Of a DNA stretch of 54,123 bases, positions 16,385-25,587 are shown one piece after another. The DNA is taken from assembly GCA_018813065.1 (NCBI GenBank), contig JAHJCH010000241.1, positions 1-54,123 of the forward strand. Direction: 5' to 3'. The DNA is from Myxococcota bacterium (lineage in GTDB: Bacteria; Myxococcota_A; Bradymonadia; UBA7976; UBA1532). Both the position numbers and the translations under genes were made by a program. The notes under the pieces are model-generated. The model saw nothing but the letters and a program-made list of their open reading frames with translations, was not told the origin of the DNA and did no database searches. Numbering within the stretch: position 1 is the first letter of the stretch; each line of letters starts with the position of its first letter.

Positions 16385-19060
16385 ATGAGCGAGACCCTCT
16401 ATCTGATCGACGGCTCGGGCTTCATCTACCGCGCTTACTTTGGGATTCGCTCACCCATGAACGCGGAGGACGGCACGCCGACCAACGCCGTCTTTGGCTT
16501 CACGCAGCTGATCCTCAACGTGATCAAGGAGGCGAAGCCCAGCCACGTCGCCGTGGTCTTCGACGCCGACGGCCCCACCTTTCGCCATGAGATCTACCCG
16601 CAGTACAAGGCCAACCGGCCCCCGCCGCCCGACGATCTGATCCCCCAGTTCGCGCTCTGCCGTCGCGTGACCGAGGCGCTGGGCATCCCCGCCATCGAGC
16701 TGGCGGGCTTCGAGGCCGACGACATCATGGGCACGCTGGCCCGGCTCTGGAGCGAGACGGGGCGCGACTGCGTGCTGGTGACCGCCGACAAGGATCTGCT
16801 CCAGCTGGTGCGGTCCAACGTGACCGTCTGGGACGGCAAGGAGAAGCGGATCGACATCGACGGCGTGTTGGAGCGCTTTGGTGTGCCGCCGGAGCGGGTG
16901 GTGGACGTGCTGGGCCTGGCGGGTGACACCTCCGATAACATCCCGGGCGTGCCGGGCATCGGCGAGAAGACCGCCGCGACGCTCCTGGGGCAGTACGGCG
17001 ATCTGGACAAGCTCTTGGCGGCGGCGCCGACCATCAAAGGCAAGCGCGGCCAGAGCCTGATCGACTACGCCGAGCGAGCGCGGCTCTCCGCGCGGTTGGC
17101 GCAGATCCGCCTGGACGTGCCCATCGAGCTGGACGAGGCGGCGCTGCTGCGCAAGCCCCATGATCCCGACGTGCTGACCCCCTTCCTGCGCCAGCTCAAC
17201 TTCAACCGCTTCCTCAAGATGTTCGACCTGGAAGGCCACGGCGATCAGGCCCGCATCGATCGTGGCCGCTACCGGCTGATCCTCAGCCAAGAGGCGCTCA
17301 TCGAGGTGGTGGCCGCCATCCGCGCGGCGGGGCGCCTCTCCTTGGATCTGGAGACGACGAGCCTCTCACCGCTCTCGGCCCAGATCGTCGGCTTTGCCTT
17401 GGCCTGGGCGCCGGGCGAGGCGGCCTATGTCCCCGTGGCCCATGAGTATCTCGCCGCGCCCAAGCAGCTGCCGCTGGCGCTGCTCAAGCAGCACCTGGGG
17501 CCGATCATCGAAGATCCGCGCTTCCCCAAGGTGGGGCAGAACGTGAAATATGAGTGGGCGGTGCTCAAGAGCCAGCTGGGGTTGACCTACCGTGGCTTCG
17601 TCGGTGACAGCATCATCGCCGCCCACCTCCTCGATCCCAACCGGCAGCGCTACAGCCTCGATGAGCTGTCGATGGACTACCTCGGCCACAAGATGATCAG
17701 CTTCAGCGAGGTGGCGGGCGCCGAGGGCCAATTTGCCCGCGTGGACGTGGACTTAGCCACGCGCTACGCCGCCGAGGACGCCGACGTCACCCTGCGCCTC
17801 TGCGATCTCCTGCTGCCCAAGATCGACCAAGACCCGCAGCTCAAGAGGCTCAACGAGGAGATGGAGCTGCCGCTGATCAGCGTCGTGGCGGAGATGGAGG
17901 CCCTGGGGGTGCGCATCGATCCTGAGCGGCTCCAGGCGCAGTCCGCGCGCTTCGCCACCGAGATCGCCGCGCTGGAGGTGGAGATCTTCGCCCTGGCGGG
18001 GGGGCCGTTTAAGATCGGCAGCCCCAAGCAGCTGGGGGAGATCCTCTTTGAGCGGCTTGGCCTCCCTGCGAGCAAGAAGAAGAAGACCGGCTACAGCACA
18101 GATCAAAGCGTGCTGGAGGAGCTGAGGGGCAAGCACCCGCTCCCGGACAAGATCCTTGTCTGGCGTCACCTCAGCAAGCTCAAGGGCACCTACTTAGACA
18201 CGCTGCCGGCGCTGATTCACCCCAAGACGGGGCGGGTTCACACGTCTTTTCGCCAGTCGGGCACCTCCACGGGGCGCTTCTCCAGCGCCGATCCCAACCT
18301 CCAAAACATCCCGGTGCGCACGCCTGAGGGCCGCGCGATCCGTGAGGCCTTTATCGCCGCGCCGGGCTGGAAGCTGCTCAGCGCCGACTACAGCCAAGTG
18401 GAGCTGCGGCTCTTAGCCCACTACTCCAAAGATCCGGGGCTCCTGCGCGCCTTCAAGGAGGGCGCCGACGTACATCGCCGCACCGCCGCTGAGATCTTCG
18501 GCGTGATGGAGCCGCTCGTCTCCGACGAGCAGCGTCGCCAGGCCAAGGCCATCAACTTTGGGCTGATGTATGGCATGGGCCCCTACCGCCTGGCCCAAGA
18601 GACGGGGCTGCCCTTCCACCAAGCCAAGGCGATGATCGAGGTCTACTTTGCCCGCTACAGCGGGGTGAAGCGCTACGTGGACGAGGCCCTTGAGCACGCG
18701 CGCAAGCACCACGAGTCGCGCACCTGGTATGGCCGCCCGCGCCCGTTGCCGCAGATCAACGCCAGCAGCCGCAGCCTGCGTGGCAGCCATGAGCGGCTGG
18801 CGATCAACACCCCGATCCAGGGCACCGCCGCCGACATCCTCAAGATCGCCATGCTCAACCTCCACCGCCGCCTCAAGGCCGAGGAGATGGGCACACGGAT
18901 GCTGCTGACGGTCCACGATGAGCTGGTCTTGGAGGTGCCCGAGGCCGAGCTGGAGCGGGCTGCGGCGGTCGTCAAGGCCGAGATGGAGGGCGCCTGCCAG
19001 CTCCAAGTCCCGTTGTTGGTGGAGATGGGTATAGGGGATAACTGGGCGGAGATTCACTGA
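16385..19060 (+). CDS. polA: DNA polymerase I
   Basis: 891 aa, typical length. The ATG at 16385 follows GGAAGGA; an in-frame upstream TTG adds 14 atypical residues. The 5'-3' nuclease (about 1-290) has LYLIDGSGFIYRAYF, FEADDIMGTLA and GDTSDNIPGVPGIGEKTA. The 3'-5' exonuclease (about 310-500) has DLET (Asp321, Glu323) and YAAED (Tyr461, Asp465), but Exo II reads NVKYEW, with Glu390 where E. coli has Asp424. The polymerase has motif A ADYSQVELRLLAH, motif B RRQAKAINFGLMYGM and motif C TVHDELVLE. It fills gaps and removes RNA primers in replication and repair. Its stop abuts the start of the GAF kinase gene with no gap. Confidence 0.98.
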   Translation: MSETLYLIDGSGFIYRAYFGIRSPMNAEDGTPTNAVFGFTQLILNVIKEAKPSHVAVVFDADGPTFRHEIYPQYKANRPPPPDDLIPQFALCRRVTEALGIPAIELAGFEADDIMGTLARLWSETGRDCVLVTADKDLLQLVRSNVTVWDGKEKRIDIDGVLERFGVPPERVVDVLGLAGDTSDNIPGVPGIGEKTAATLLGQYGDLDKLLAAAPTIKGKRGQSLIDYAERARLSARLAQIRLDVPIELDEAALLRKPHDPDVLTPFLRQLNFNRFLKMFDLEGHGDQARIDRGRYRLILSQEALIEVVAAIRAAGRLSLDLETTSLSPLSAQIVGFALAWAPGEAAYVPVAHEYLAAPKQLPLALLKQHLGPIIEDPRFPKVGQNVKYEWAVLKSQLGLTYRGFVGDSIIAAHLLDPNRQRYSLDELSMDYLGHKMISFSEVAGAEGQFARVDVDLATRYAAEDADVTLRLCDLLLPKIDQDPQLKRLNEEMELPLISVVAEMEALGVRIDPERLQAQSARFATEIAALEVEIFALAGGPFKIGSPKQLGEILFERLGLPASKKKKTGYSTDQSVLEELRGKHPLPDKILVWRHLSKLKGTYLDTLPALIHPKTGRVHTSFRQSGTSTGRFSSADPNLQNIPVRTPEGRAIREAFIAAPGWKLLSADYSQVELRLLAHYSKDPGLLRAFKEGADVHRRTAAEIFGVMEPLVSDEQRRQAKAINFGLMYGMGPYRLAQETGLPFHQAKAMIEVYFARYSGVKRYVDEALEHARKHHESRTWYGRPRPLPQINASSRSLRGSHERLAINTPIQGTAADILKIAMLNLHRRLKAEEMGTRMLLTVHDELVLEVPEAELERAAAVVKAEMEGACQLQVPLLVEMGIGDNWAEIH

Positions 19061-20839
19061 GTGGACGACAAGCACGCCTCCAGTGAGCTGCAACAGCGCG
19101 TCGCCGAGCTTGAAGCCCAAGTCGAGGCGCAACAGCAGCGCCTCGACGCCATCGTGCGGATCTCCGCCAACCTTGGGCGGCGTAATGATCTACGCCAAGC
19201 CATGCGTGAGATGGTCGTGGAGGTCTCTACGCTCCTGCACGCCGATCGCACGACGATCTATGAGCTGAGAGAAGATGAGATGCTCTATGGGCTCGCTGTG
19301 CAAGGTGAGCTGAGCCTTGAGGTCGGCATCCCGCTCAACGAGGGGATCGCGGGCCTCGTCGCGGCCAAAGGGCGCTCGATCAACCTCAAGGACGCCTATA
19401 AGCACCCCGCGTTTAACCCCAGATTCGATAAAATGACGGGGTATCGCACACGCTCCATGCTCTGTGTTCCAATGCGCAATCACCAGGGCGATAACATTGG
19501 AGTCTTACAAGTTCTAAATAAGCGTGAGGGTTACTTTAGCCTCGAAGATGAGCGCGTGCTCACCGCGCTGGCTGCTCAAGCGGCGATCACCCTTGAGGCG
19601 CTCAGGCTCAAGCTCAAGCTACAGATCTCCAACATTGATCTGCGCGAGCTATCCGTCCAACTGCAAGAGAAGGTCGATGAATTAGAGCTGCTCTATGAGA
19701 TTGAGCGGCGGCTGACGGACGCGCAAGACCTGGAGGCGTTGGCCGATCAAGCGCTGTCATTGATCGCGCGGATCGCGCGCTGCGAAGAGGCGCTGCTCTA
19801 CCTCAGCAAAGAGATTGGCGCCAGCTACCTGCGCGGCGCGGCGCCTGAGGATCCGCTCAAGACGCTGTGCATTGATCGGCCAGAGGCGGGGATCTTGGGC
19901 GCGGTGATGGCGCGGGGGGGGGCCTTGACCCATCGGCGAGGGGAGGCAGACAGCCCCCTCTTTGGCGACGCGTCGAGGCTGTGTGAGGACGGCGTGTTCG
20001 CGCCCTTGACCGACGGCGAGCGGATCTTTGGGGTCTTGGGGCTGCTGCGCCGCGTGGAGCGAGATCGGCGCAGCGACGCGGCGGATGAGCGCCTGGCGGT
20101 GTTGGTGGCGGGGCAGCTCTCTCGGGCGGTGGCGCGCCTGGTGCGGCTGGACGACGAGCGGCGACGAGATCGCCTCGTCACGATTGGGCAGATGCTCAAC
20201 GGCGTGCTCCATGATCTGCGTGGCCCGATGACGATCATCAACGGCTACGCGCAGCTGATGGCCGAGCTGGACTCGGAGGCGGAGCGCGTGGAGATGGCTG
20301 AGGGGATAAGCCGCCAGATCACGCTGCTCAACGACATGACCCGTGAGGTGATGGCCTTCGCGCGGGGAGAGCGTGCGGTCTTCGCCCGCAAGGTGCAGCT
20401 GAGCGCCTTCGTGCGCGCGGCGCGTGAGTCCCTGCGCTCGGAGTTTGAGGAGCGCGGCGTGCGCTTTATCGTGGATTGCCAGGTCACGCAGCCGGTCTTC
20501 TTCGATGACAGCAAGATGATGCGCGTCGTCACCAACATCGCCCGCAACGCGCGGCAAGCGATGGGGGAGTCGGGCACCTTCAAGTGGACCATCCGGATCG
20601 CAGAAGAAGAGCTGATCTTTGAGCTTGAGGATGACGGCCCGGGCATCCCGGCCAAGATCAAAGATCAGCTCTTTGAGCCTTTTATCACCGAGGGCAAGAC
20701 CCACGGCACGGGGCTGGGTCTGGCCATCGCGCGTCGCATCGTGGAGGCCCATCGAGGGCGCATCGACTTTGAGAGCGCGCCGGATCAAGGGACGCGGTTT
20801 ATTGTTCGGCTGCCCATGGGCGATGAGCCTGTCGCCTGA
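19061..20839 (+). CDS. Tandem-GAF sensor histidine kinase
   Basis: 592 aa, no membrane span, so cytosolic. A short coiled coil (5-30) leads into a GAF domain (about 40-180; LLHADRTTIYEL, SMLCVPMRNHQGDNIGVLQVLN), then a coiled-coil linker and a second, weaker GAF-like domain (about 215-370). HisKA carries VLHDLRGPMTIINGYAQLM with phospho-acceptor His384; HATPase_c has NIARNARQAM (N box), DDGPGIP (G1) and GTGLGLAIARRIVEAHRG (G2). It starts with GTG directly after the polA stop, so it is probably co-transcribed with polA. No receiver follows immediately; the next regulators downstream are the receiver-DUF4388 proteins of the AT-rich island, which are possible but unproven partners. The ligand is unknown. 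Confidence 0.93.
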   Translation: MDDKHASSELQQRVAELEAQVEAQQQRLDAIVRISANLGRRNDLRQAMREMVVEVSTLLHADRTTIYELREDEMLYGLAVQGELSLEVGIPLNEGIAGLVAAKGRSINLKDAYKHPAFNPRFDKMTGYRTRSMLCVPMRNHQGDNIGVLQVLNKREGYFSLEDERVLTALAAQAAITLEALRLKLKLQISNIDLRELSVQLQEKVDELELLYEIERRLTDAQDLEALADQALSLIARIARCEEALLYLSKEIGASYLRGAAPEDPLKTLCIDRPEAGILGAVMARGGALTHRRGEADSPLFGDASRLCEDGVFAPLTDGERIFGVLGLLRRVERDRRSDAADERLAVLVAGQLSRAVARLVRLDDERRRDRLVTIGQMLNGVLHDLRGPMTIINGYAQLMAELDSEAERVEMAEGISRQITLLNDMTREVMAFARGERAVFARKVQLSAFVRAARESLRSEFEERGVRFIVDCQVTQPVFFDDSKMMRVVTNIARNARQAMGESGTFKWTIRIAEEELIFELEDDGPGIPAKIKDQLFEPFITEGKTHGTGLGLAIARRIVEAHRGRIDFESAPDQGTRFIVRLPMGDEPVA

Positions 20840-20861
20840 GGCGGGCCAGAGATCAGCGCGC

Positions 20862-20917
20862 TTTTGATATTTTGATAGGACGCGCGGCGTCTAAAGAATA
20901 TAATACCTCTATCAAAA
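20862..20917 (+). promoter_or_regulatory. Promoter with TTTTGATA repeats for the signalling island
   Basis: A perfect -10 hexamer TATAAT lies at 20899-20904, 29 nt before the kinase A start codon, with AAGGA at 20920-20924 as ribosome-binding site. Upstream are two head-to-tail copies of TTTTGATA (20862-20869 and 20870-20877), and just downstream of the -10 is its inverse TATCAAAA (20910-20917). Sites flanking a -10 in this way look like a repressor operator. The -35 is not clear: TAGGAC at 20876-20881 has 17-nt spacing, TTGATA at 20872-20877 has 21. This is inference from sequence only. Confidence 0.45.
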
Positions 20918-20933
20918 TCAAGGATGCGCGACG

Positions 20934-21953
20934 ATGCACGACGCAAATGAGACATTGATCACGACCAAAAATGAAGCGGGCTTGTTTGTTCTCGATGACA
21001 AAGGATGGATTCAGTATGCATCTGATAATATCTTTTTAATTGTCAATGTTGATAGGAGTGAAATTGTTGGTAAAAATATTAAAACAGTTTTAGGCATCTC
21101 CATGTTAAGGCTTGTTGAGATTTGGAACAATCTCAACAAAGAAAATGAATTTTCAATCAAGGTCGATCAAAATAAAAAATACATTGCATTTGAATTTATT
21201 AAAACTGATAAATTTCTATGGGACTCAGAATTAGAACAATCTGTCTTGATTATTAAAGATCAGACAGAAAACAATCGGATAAAAGAGGAGCGCGATCGAA
21301 ACAAATCACTGTTAAATATAAATCAAATGATGCCTATTTTTTTCAATGAGTTTAAAAATTCAATCACAAGCATCTCAAGTTTAGTCGAAGTAATTTTAGA
21401 GAACAGCCGTGAGTCAAAGTTTCACGACGAACTCGATCTTTTATTTAAAAAAACAAAGAGAATGTTACTTCGTGTTGATAGTCTTACACTTGGTGGTAGA
21501 GAAGTATTTACGTATCACACAATTGACGTGGTTTTTGAGATACAAAATACAGTGATGCTCATTACCAGTTATGCGGATCAATATGGTGTAAAGTTAGATT
21601 TAACTTTCGATGAAATCCCTCCGTTACAAATAAATGAAGCTGTAATTAGAGCAATTGTTACTAACATAACAAGAAACGCGATTGATGCGTCAAAAAGAAA
21701 CGATATTGTCTCAATTGACGTGAATTTTAATGACAATGACGGACTTTCAATTTTATTTAAAGATACAGGTCATGGAATGAGCCCTGTAATTTTAAAAAGA
21801 TGCGTTGATCCATTTTTCACCACAAAAACTTTTGGGAGTGGCATTGGGCTTACTTTATGTAAAAGCATTATTGATAGTGTTGGTGGAATAATTCAGATTA
21901 CATCAGAAATAAACAAAGGAACACAAGTATTTATTCAAATACCGATTCAGTGA
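20934..21953 (+). CDS. PAS-like/HATPase kinase lacking the phospho-acceptor His (copy A)
   Basis: 339 aa, cytosolic. An N-terminal PAS-like domain (about 10-110; GLFVLDDKGWIQYASDNIF, VGKNI) precedes a dimerisation helix pair whose H box reads FFNEFKNSITSI: the usual His is Asn138. The ATP-binding domain is complete, with NITRNAIDAS (N box), DTGHGMS (G1), PFFTTK (F box) and GSGIGLTLCKSI (G2). The paralogue at 24613 has His in the same place. It may therefore bind ATP and change shape, or dimerise with copy B and phosphorylate it, without being phosphorylated itself. The ATG at 20934 is 9 nt after AAGGA. It is first in the module and separated by 205 nt, with no other clear gene, from Roadblock A. 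Codon usage is strongly AT-biased. Confidence 0.88.
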   Translation: MHDANETLITTKNEAGLFVLDDKGWIQYASDNIFLIVNVDRSEIVGKNIKTVLGISMLRLVEIWNNLNKENEFSIKVDQNKKYIAFEFIKTDKFLWDSELEQSVLIIKDQTENNRIKEERDRNKSLLNINQMMPIFFNEFKNSITSISSLVEVILENSRESKFHDELDLLFKKTKRMLLRVDSLTLGGREVFTYHTIDVVFEIQNTVMLITSYADQYGVKLDLTFDEIPPLQINEAVIRAIVTNITRNAIDASKRNDIVSIDVNFNDNDGLSILFKDTGHGMSPVILKRCVDPFFTTKTFGSGIGLTLCKSIIDSVGGIIQITSEINKGTQVFIQIPIQ

Positions 21954-22158
21954 ACATCAAGGCGCTTCGCATATCAGTTGACTCTAAATGCAAGTCAGAG
22001 ATGCTCATCGCCACGCATCCCAAGATCGTTCAGCTGTAATAATCTACAACTGTTCGTGATAATTTAACCATCATGTTTAAGTTTTGTTTGGTATTCTTAT
22101 TTTATTTATGTTAAAAAAGTCCACCCTAACTGCTCGACGCATCCGGTGAAGGAGAAAG

Positions 22159-22524
22159 ATGTCTCGTGCACAAAAGCTAAACAGCCTCCTCAGGCGGCTC
22201 CAGATGGAGAGCCCTGACGTTGAGGCTTCTGCGCTCATCTCTGAAGACAGCTTGATCATCGCCAGCGCCTTGCCTCAACACATCGACGAGCTGCGCGTCG
22301 CGGGGATGTGCGCGACCCTCTTGAGCTTGGGCTCTCGCGCCTCTCGAGAGCTGGCCTGTGGTGATCTCAAGCAAGTCCTCATCAGAGGAGATGAAGGTTA
22401 TGTCGTGATGATGACCGCGAGCAGGGGCACCATGCTCATGGTCTTAACCACACATAACGCGAAGTTGGGCCTTGTCTTTTTGGACATGACCCAGACAATC
22501 GAAGAAATCAACAGACTTCTCTGA
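22159..22524 (+). CDS. Roadblock/LC7 protein (copy A)
   Basis: 121 aa, one Roadblock/LC7 domain. Typical features are a leading helix (LNSLLRRLQMESPDVEASAL), the ISEDSLIIASALP strand-turn-strand, a central helix with AGMCATLLSLGSRASREL, and paired strands GYVVMMTASRGTMLMVLTT. Such domains form dimers and, in MglB-like proteins, act on small Ras-like GTPases; no GTPase gene is in the window. It is preceded by a strong AAGGAG and begins at ATG 22159. It differs from copy B at only 5 of 121 residues (positions 5, 6, 9, 69, 79), although many synonymous bases differ. It probably serves as a shared adaptor between kinase and regulator. Confidence 0.9.
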   Translation: MSRAQKLNSLLRRLQMESPDVEASALISEDSLIIASALPQHIDELRVAGMCATLLSLGSRASRELACGDLKQVLIRGDEGYVVMMTASRGTMLMVLTTHNAKLGLVFLDMTQTIEEINRLL

Positions 22525-22533
22525 GTATAAGAC

Positions 22534-23295
22534 ATGTCGGAAATCACACTTTATCAGGATGGACAGCACAGCAATATCCTTTTACCTGATGCAACAGGTG
22601 AAGGATTAGCGATTCAAGCCAACCATCATATTATTATCCATGATGGACGCGCATTGATGCTTGATCCGGGGGGACACAAGGTTTTTAATCAAATCTTCCC
22701 GGGGCTCATGTCAAAATTAAAAGGTGGTTTGCAACATATTTTCTTATCACATCAAGATCCAGATATCGTCGCGGCGATCAATGGATGGTTGATGGTGACG
22801 GATGCGCAAGCACATATCTCGAAATTATGGACTCGATTTATTGCACACTTTGGTATTGATCGATTTTTAGAAGATCGTCTGGTTAATATCTCCGATGAAG
22901 GTTGTTGGATTGATCTAAATGGCGCAGAACTCGCAATAATCCCCGCGCATTTCCTGCACTCTGCGGGCAATTTTCATCTATATGATCCCAAATCTAAAAT
23001 TTTATATACGGGTGATCTCGGCGCATCGATTGGGTTTAAAGGCCGTGAAGTCTTGAACTTCAATGACCATATCCAATATATGGAGGGCTTTCACCGGCGA
23101 TATATCGCCAGCAATAGAGTCCTCAAGGCCTGGGTGAACATGGCGAGGACCTTGGATGTCGAGATCCTGGCCCCTCAACATGGTGCCCTCTTTAGAGGAA
23201 AAGAGATGATCAACCAATTTTATGATTGGTGTGAAAATCTCGAATGCGGTGTTGACCTGATCCACACTAAAATTCAAATGCCGCCCAAAAATTAA
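22534..23295 (+). CDS. ODP-type diiron metallo-beta-lactamase-fold protein (copy A)
   Basis: 253 aa, a stand-alone metallo-beta-lactamase fold of the flavodiiron/ODP type, without flavodoxin or rubredoxin domains. Predicted metal ligands: His73, Asp75 and Asp77 in LSHQDPDIVA, His142 in PAHFLHSAGNF, Asp161 in TGDLGAS and His216 in APQHGALF. The HxDPD pattern instead of HxHxDH argues against a hydrolase and for a diiron site as in flavodiiron proteins. Relatives called ODP (oxygen-binding diiron protein) sense O2 or iron and work with chemotaxis kinases in spirochaetes. It starts 9 nt after Roadblock A and is the likely input of the module. About two thirds of residues match copy B, with all ligands kept. 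Confidence 0.88.
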   Translation: MSEITLYQDGQHSNILLPDATGEGLAIQANHHIIIHDGRALMLDPGGHKVFNQIFPGLMSKLKGGLQHIFLSHQDPDIVAAINGWLMVTDAQAHISKLWTRFIAHFGIDRFLEDRLVNISDEGCWIDLNGAELAIIPAHFLHSAGNFHLYDPKSKILYTGDLGASIGFKGREVLNFNDHIQYMEGFHRRYIASNRVLKAWVNMARTLDVEILAPQHGALFRGKEMINQFYDWCENLECGVDLIHTKIQMPPKN

Positions 23296-23340
23296 TCAGA
23301 TCTCAAGTCACTTCGATTAGTTTTAAAAGCATGGCGAAAA

Positions 23341-24522
23341 ATGAATAAAAAAAACCATCGAATTTTGCTTATCTCAAGCGATCCTTTATTGCAAGCAACA
23401 TTAAAAATTGGTTTAAGCTCACTCGATGAGATTGAACTCATAATTGCAAATGATGTAGACGAGTTTTATGTTCAATTTGAAGACGAGCATCCTTCTTTAG
23501 TCATTTCAGATTTCTATTTACCGACAAGATCTCCTTTAGAAATCTTTAATAAGATATCAATCTCCAATTATATTATTCCGATTATTCTTTTAGTACCTTA
23601 TTTATCTACACATCATGCCTCTTTAACACATAATAGATTTGTAGATATTTTAGAGAAACCAGTTGAAATCGATTTTTTCAGAAATTTAATTATGAGTAGG
23701 ATTAATGCTTCTATTATGAGCGCCGTAAAAGCAAAAAGATTCCACCCAAGTGAGCTTTTACAAATATCTGCTTTTAGTCGCCATTCTCATTTAATTTCAG
23801 TATACAAAGAATATCAATTGTTTGGAGAGATTATTATTCATCATGGTATTGTATGGTCATCTAAAGACACTGAAGGTTATGGCTTTGATTCATTTAAGAG
23901 GATAATGTCGTTGAATGGCGATATCATGTGTGTTTCTAATACATTAGATGTAATACCACCCAATAGAAATCTGTGCTATTCATGGAATCGTCTTTTATCC
24001 GAGTCCCTTGCGATTAGAAACTCCAACAACGCATCTAGTCTTTATATCGACTCAAATTCTCATAAAATACTCGAACCGATCAAGGGTGTTGATCGCGACC
24101 ATGATTATTTTGGCGAGAACGATACTATTCCAAGTAAAGGTGTTGATTTAATATCAATTAATCAAGAAACGTGTTGCTTATCTCATCGCAACTATGAATA
24201 TGAGTTTATTTCAGATGAAAAATTATCCGACAATAAGACTGCTTCTAGCTCAAATTTAAATGAAAAAGAGCAATTTGATCATGATCGCCAATTAATATCG
24301 AGACAATTACCGATATCATCGAAACCGAAGAGATTTGATCCCGATGATACTGATCTGAAGTTCGATCGAGTTTTTGAGGAAGGTGTTGACGCACTATTAA
24401 ATAAAAATTATGAAAAAGCTTTGATGTATTTTTTAGAAGCAAGAAAATTAAAACCTACGCATGGGCGCGTTCTTGCTAATTTAAATCGGCTAGCTGAGCT
24501 TGGGTTTAGCTTTGACTCATAG
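23341..24522 (+). CDS. Degenerate receiver-DUF4388(PATAN)-TPR regulator (copy A)
   Basis: 393 aa. The receiver-like domain (about 1-125) keeps phospho-acceptor Asp57 (LVISDFYLP) and Lys106 (ILEKPV), but the acidic pair is Ser12-Ser13 (LLISSDPLL) and the switch Thr is Val85 (ILLVPYLS), so normal phosphorylation is doubtful. Residues about 135-205 are DUF4388/PATAN-like (HPSELLQISAFSRHSHLISV and YGFDSFKRIMSLNGDIM). A long, polar, low-complexity stretch follows, then one TPR (about 340-385; GVDALLNKNYEKALMYFLEA). No DNA-binding domain is present, so output is by protein contact. It starts at ATG 23341, 45 nt after the ODP gene. It is much more diverged from copy B than the Roadblock or ODP proteins are. 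Confidence 0.85.
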   Translation: MNKKNHRILLISSDPLLQATLKIGLSSLDEIELIIANDVDEFYVQFEDEHPSLVISDFYLPTRSPLEIFNKISISNYIIPIILLVPYLSTHHASLTHNRFVDILEKPVEIDFFRNLIMSRINASIMSAVKAKRFHPSELLQISAFSRHSHLISVYKEYQLFGEIIIHHGIVWSSKDTEGYGFDSFKRIMSLNGDIMCVSNTLDVIPPNRNLCYSWNRLLSESLAIRNSNNASSLYIDSNSHKILEPIKGVDRDHDYFGENDTIPSKGVDLISINQETCCLSHRNYEYEFISDEKLSDNKTASSSNLNEKEQFDHDRQLISRQLPISSKPKRFDPDDTDLKFDRVFEEGVDALLNKNYEKALMYFLEARKLKPTHGRVLANLNRLAELGFSFDS

Positions 24523-24612
24523 TTTTAAAGTCTTATTTAATTTAACGAAGAGTCTGTTGATAGATTATTTATTCTTTTTATTTCATGATGTCCTTTAATA
24601 AGGAGAAATAAA

Positions 24613-25587
24613 ATGAATGGATCGCTTTCATCTGGTATATTGATATGCGACCAACTTGGTCAAATAAGTTCATATTCTGATAATATTTTTGAATTGATTG
24701 GTATTTCAGAGGATAAAATCATAGGCAAAAATATTAAAGATTTTATTCTTTTTTCCTTGGATGAATTAAGGAATGAAACTGAAAAAAATCATGAATTTTC
24801 AATTCAAAAAATCTATAGAAGGATCAATGTGAGTCTAATTGATGGTCACGCTAGCGACATCGATAATATTACTATTGTTTTGTTTAAAGAATCAGAGCTA
24901 AACGTAAATTTAGATAAAATAAATTTTGATACTGGATCTTTATCTATTATTAATCGATCAATGCCTGCGATTTTGCATAGATTTAAAAATTCATTAGCAG
25001 GAATTAACACCGCATTAGAGCTGATAATTGAAGAAATTGATGATAATGATAACGTTAATATATTAAATGAGATTTTAAGCGAAATAAAATGTATGCACCT
25101 GTTTTTAGATGGATTTTCTATGGGTCATAAATCGTTTTTTTGTGATAGTAAATTAAGCGTAGAATTTGAAATTCTAGATATACTAGAGATTTTGGATTAT
25201 TGTAAAGTTATTGAAGGTGTAAATTTACGTTTTATCTCTGGTTATCTCGAGCCAATTAATATCAATAAATCTATCCTAAGAGCAATACTATTTAATTTGA
25301 TCACAAATTCGATCGATGCTTGCTCTCCTGGCGATAATATCACCATTACCGCTCGAATGATTGCTAATAAAAGCTTTATTCTTGAGGTAAATGACACAGG
25401 GAAAGGTATGTCATCTGAAATTTTAAATAAATGTACTCAACCATTTTTTACAACCAAGGAACGTGGTAGTGGATTAGGTTTATCGCTATGCAAACAAATA
25501 TCAATTGAAAATAACGGTACTTTTAAGATTAAATCTGAATTAAATCAAGGGACATCAGTTATATTAACATTCCCATTGTCAAAATAG
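24613..25587 (+). CDS. PAS-like sensor histidine kinase (copy B)
   Basis: 324 aa, cytosolic. An N-terminal PAS-like domain (about 5-100; GILICDQLGQISSYSDNIFE, IIGKNI) is followed by an H box with intact His122 (AILHRFKNSLAGINTALEL) and a full HATPase_c domain: LITNSIDAC (N box), NDTGKGMS (G1), PFFTTKERGSGLGLSLC (F and G2). It is the active paralogue of the kinase at 20934. The ATG at 24613 has AAGGAG 10 nt upstream. It begins 90 nt after regulator A and is separated by 191 nt from Roadblock B. It has no membrane span, so any signal must come from a cytoplasmic ligand or from the neighbouring ODP/Roadblock proteins. Confidence 0.9.
   Translation: MNGSLSSGILICDQLGQISSYSDNIFELIGISEDKIIGKNIKDFILFSLDELRNETEKNHEFSIQKIYRRINVSLIDGHASDIDNITIVLFKESELNVNLDKINFDTGSLSIINRSMPAILHRFKNSLAGINTALELIIEEIDDNDNVNILNEILSEIKCMHLFLDGFSMGHKSFFCDSKLSVEFEILDILEILDYCKVIEGVNLRFISGYLEPININKSILRAILFNLITNSIDACSPGDNITITARMIANKSFILEVNDTGKGMSSEILNKCTQPFFTTKERGSGLGLSLCKQISIENNGTFKIKSELNQGTSVILTFPLSK

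Noticed and set aside
22534-23295. ODP-like proteins as beta-lactamase, glyoxalase II or RNase Z
   Set aside because: The HxHxDH zinc motif is absent; HxDPD together with the other ligands fits the diiron flavodiiron/ODP branch better.
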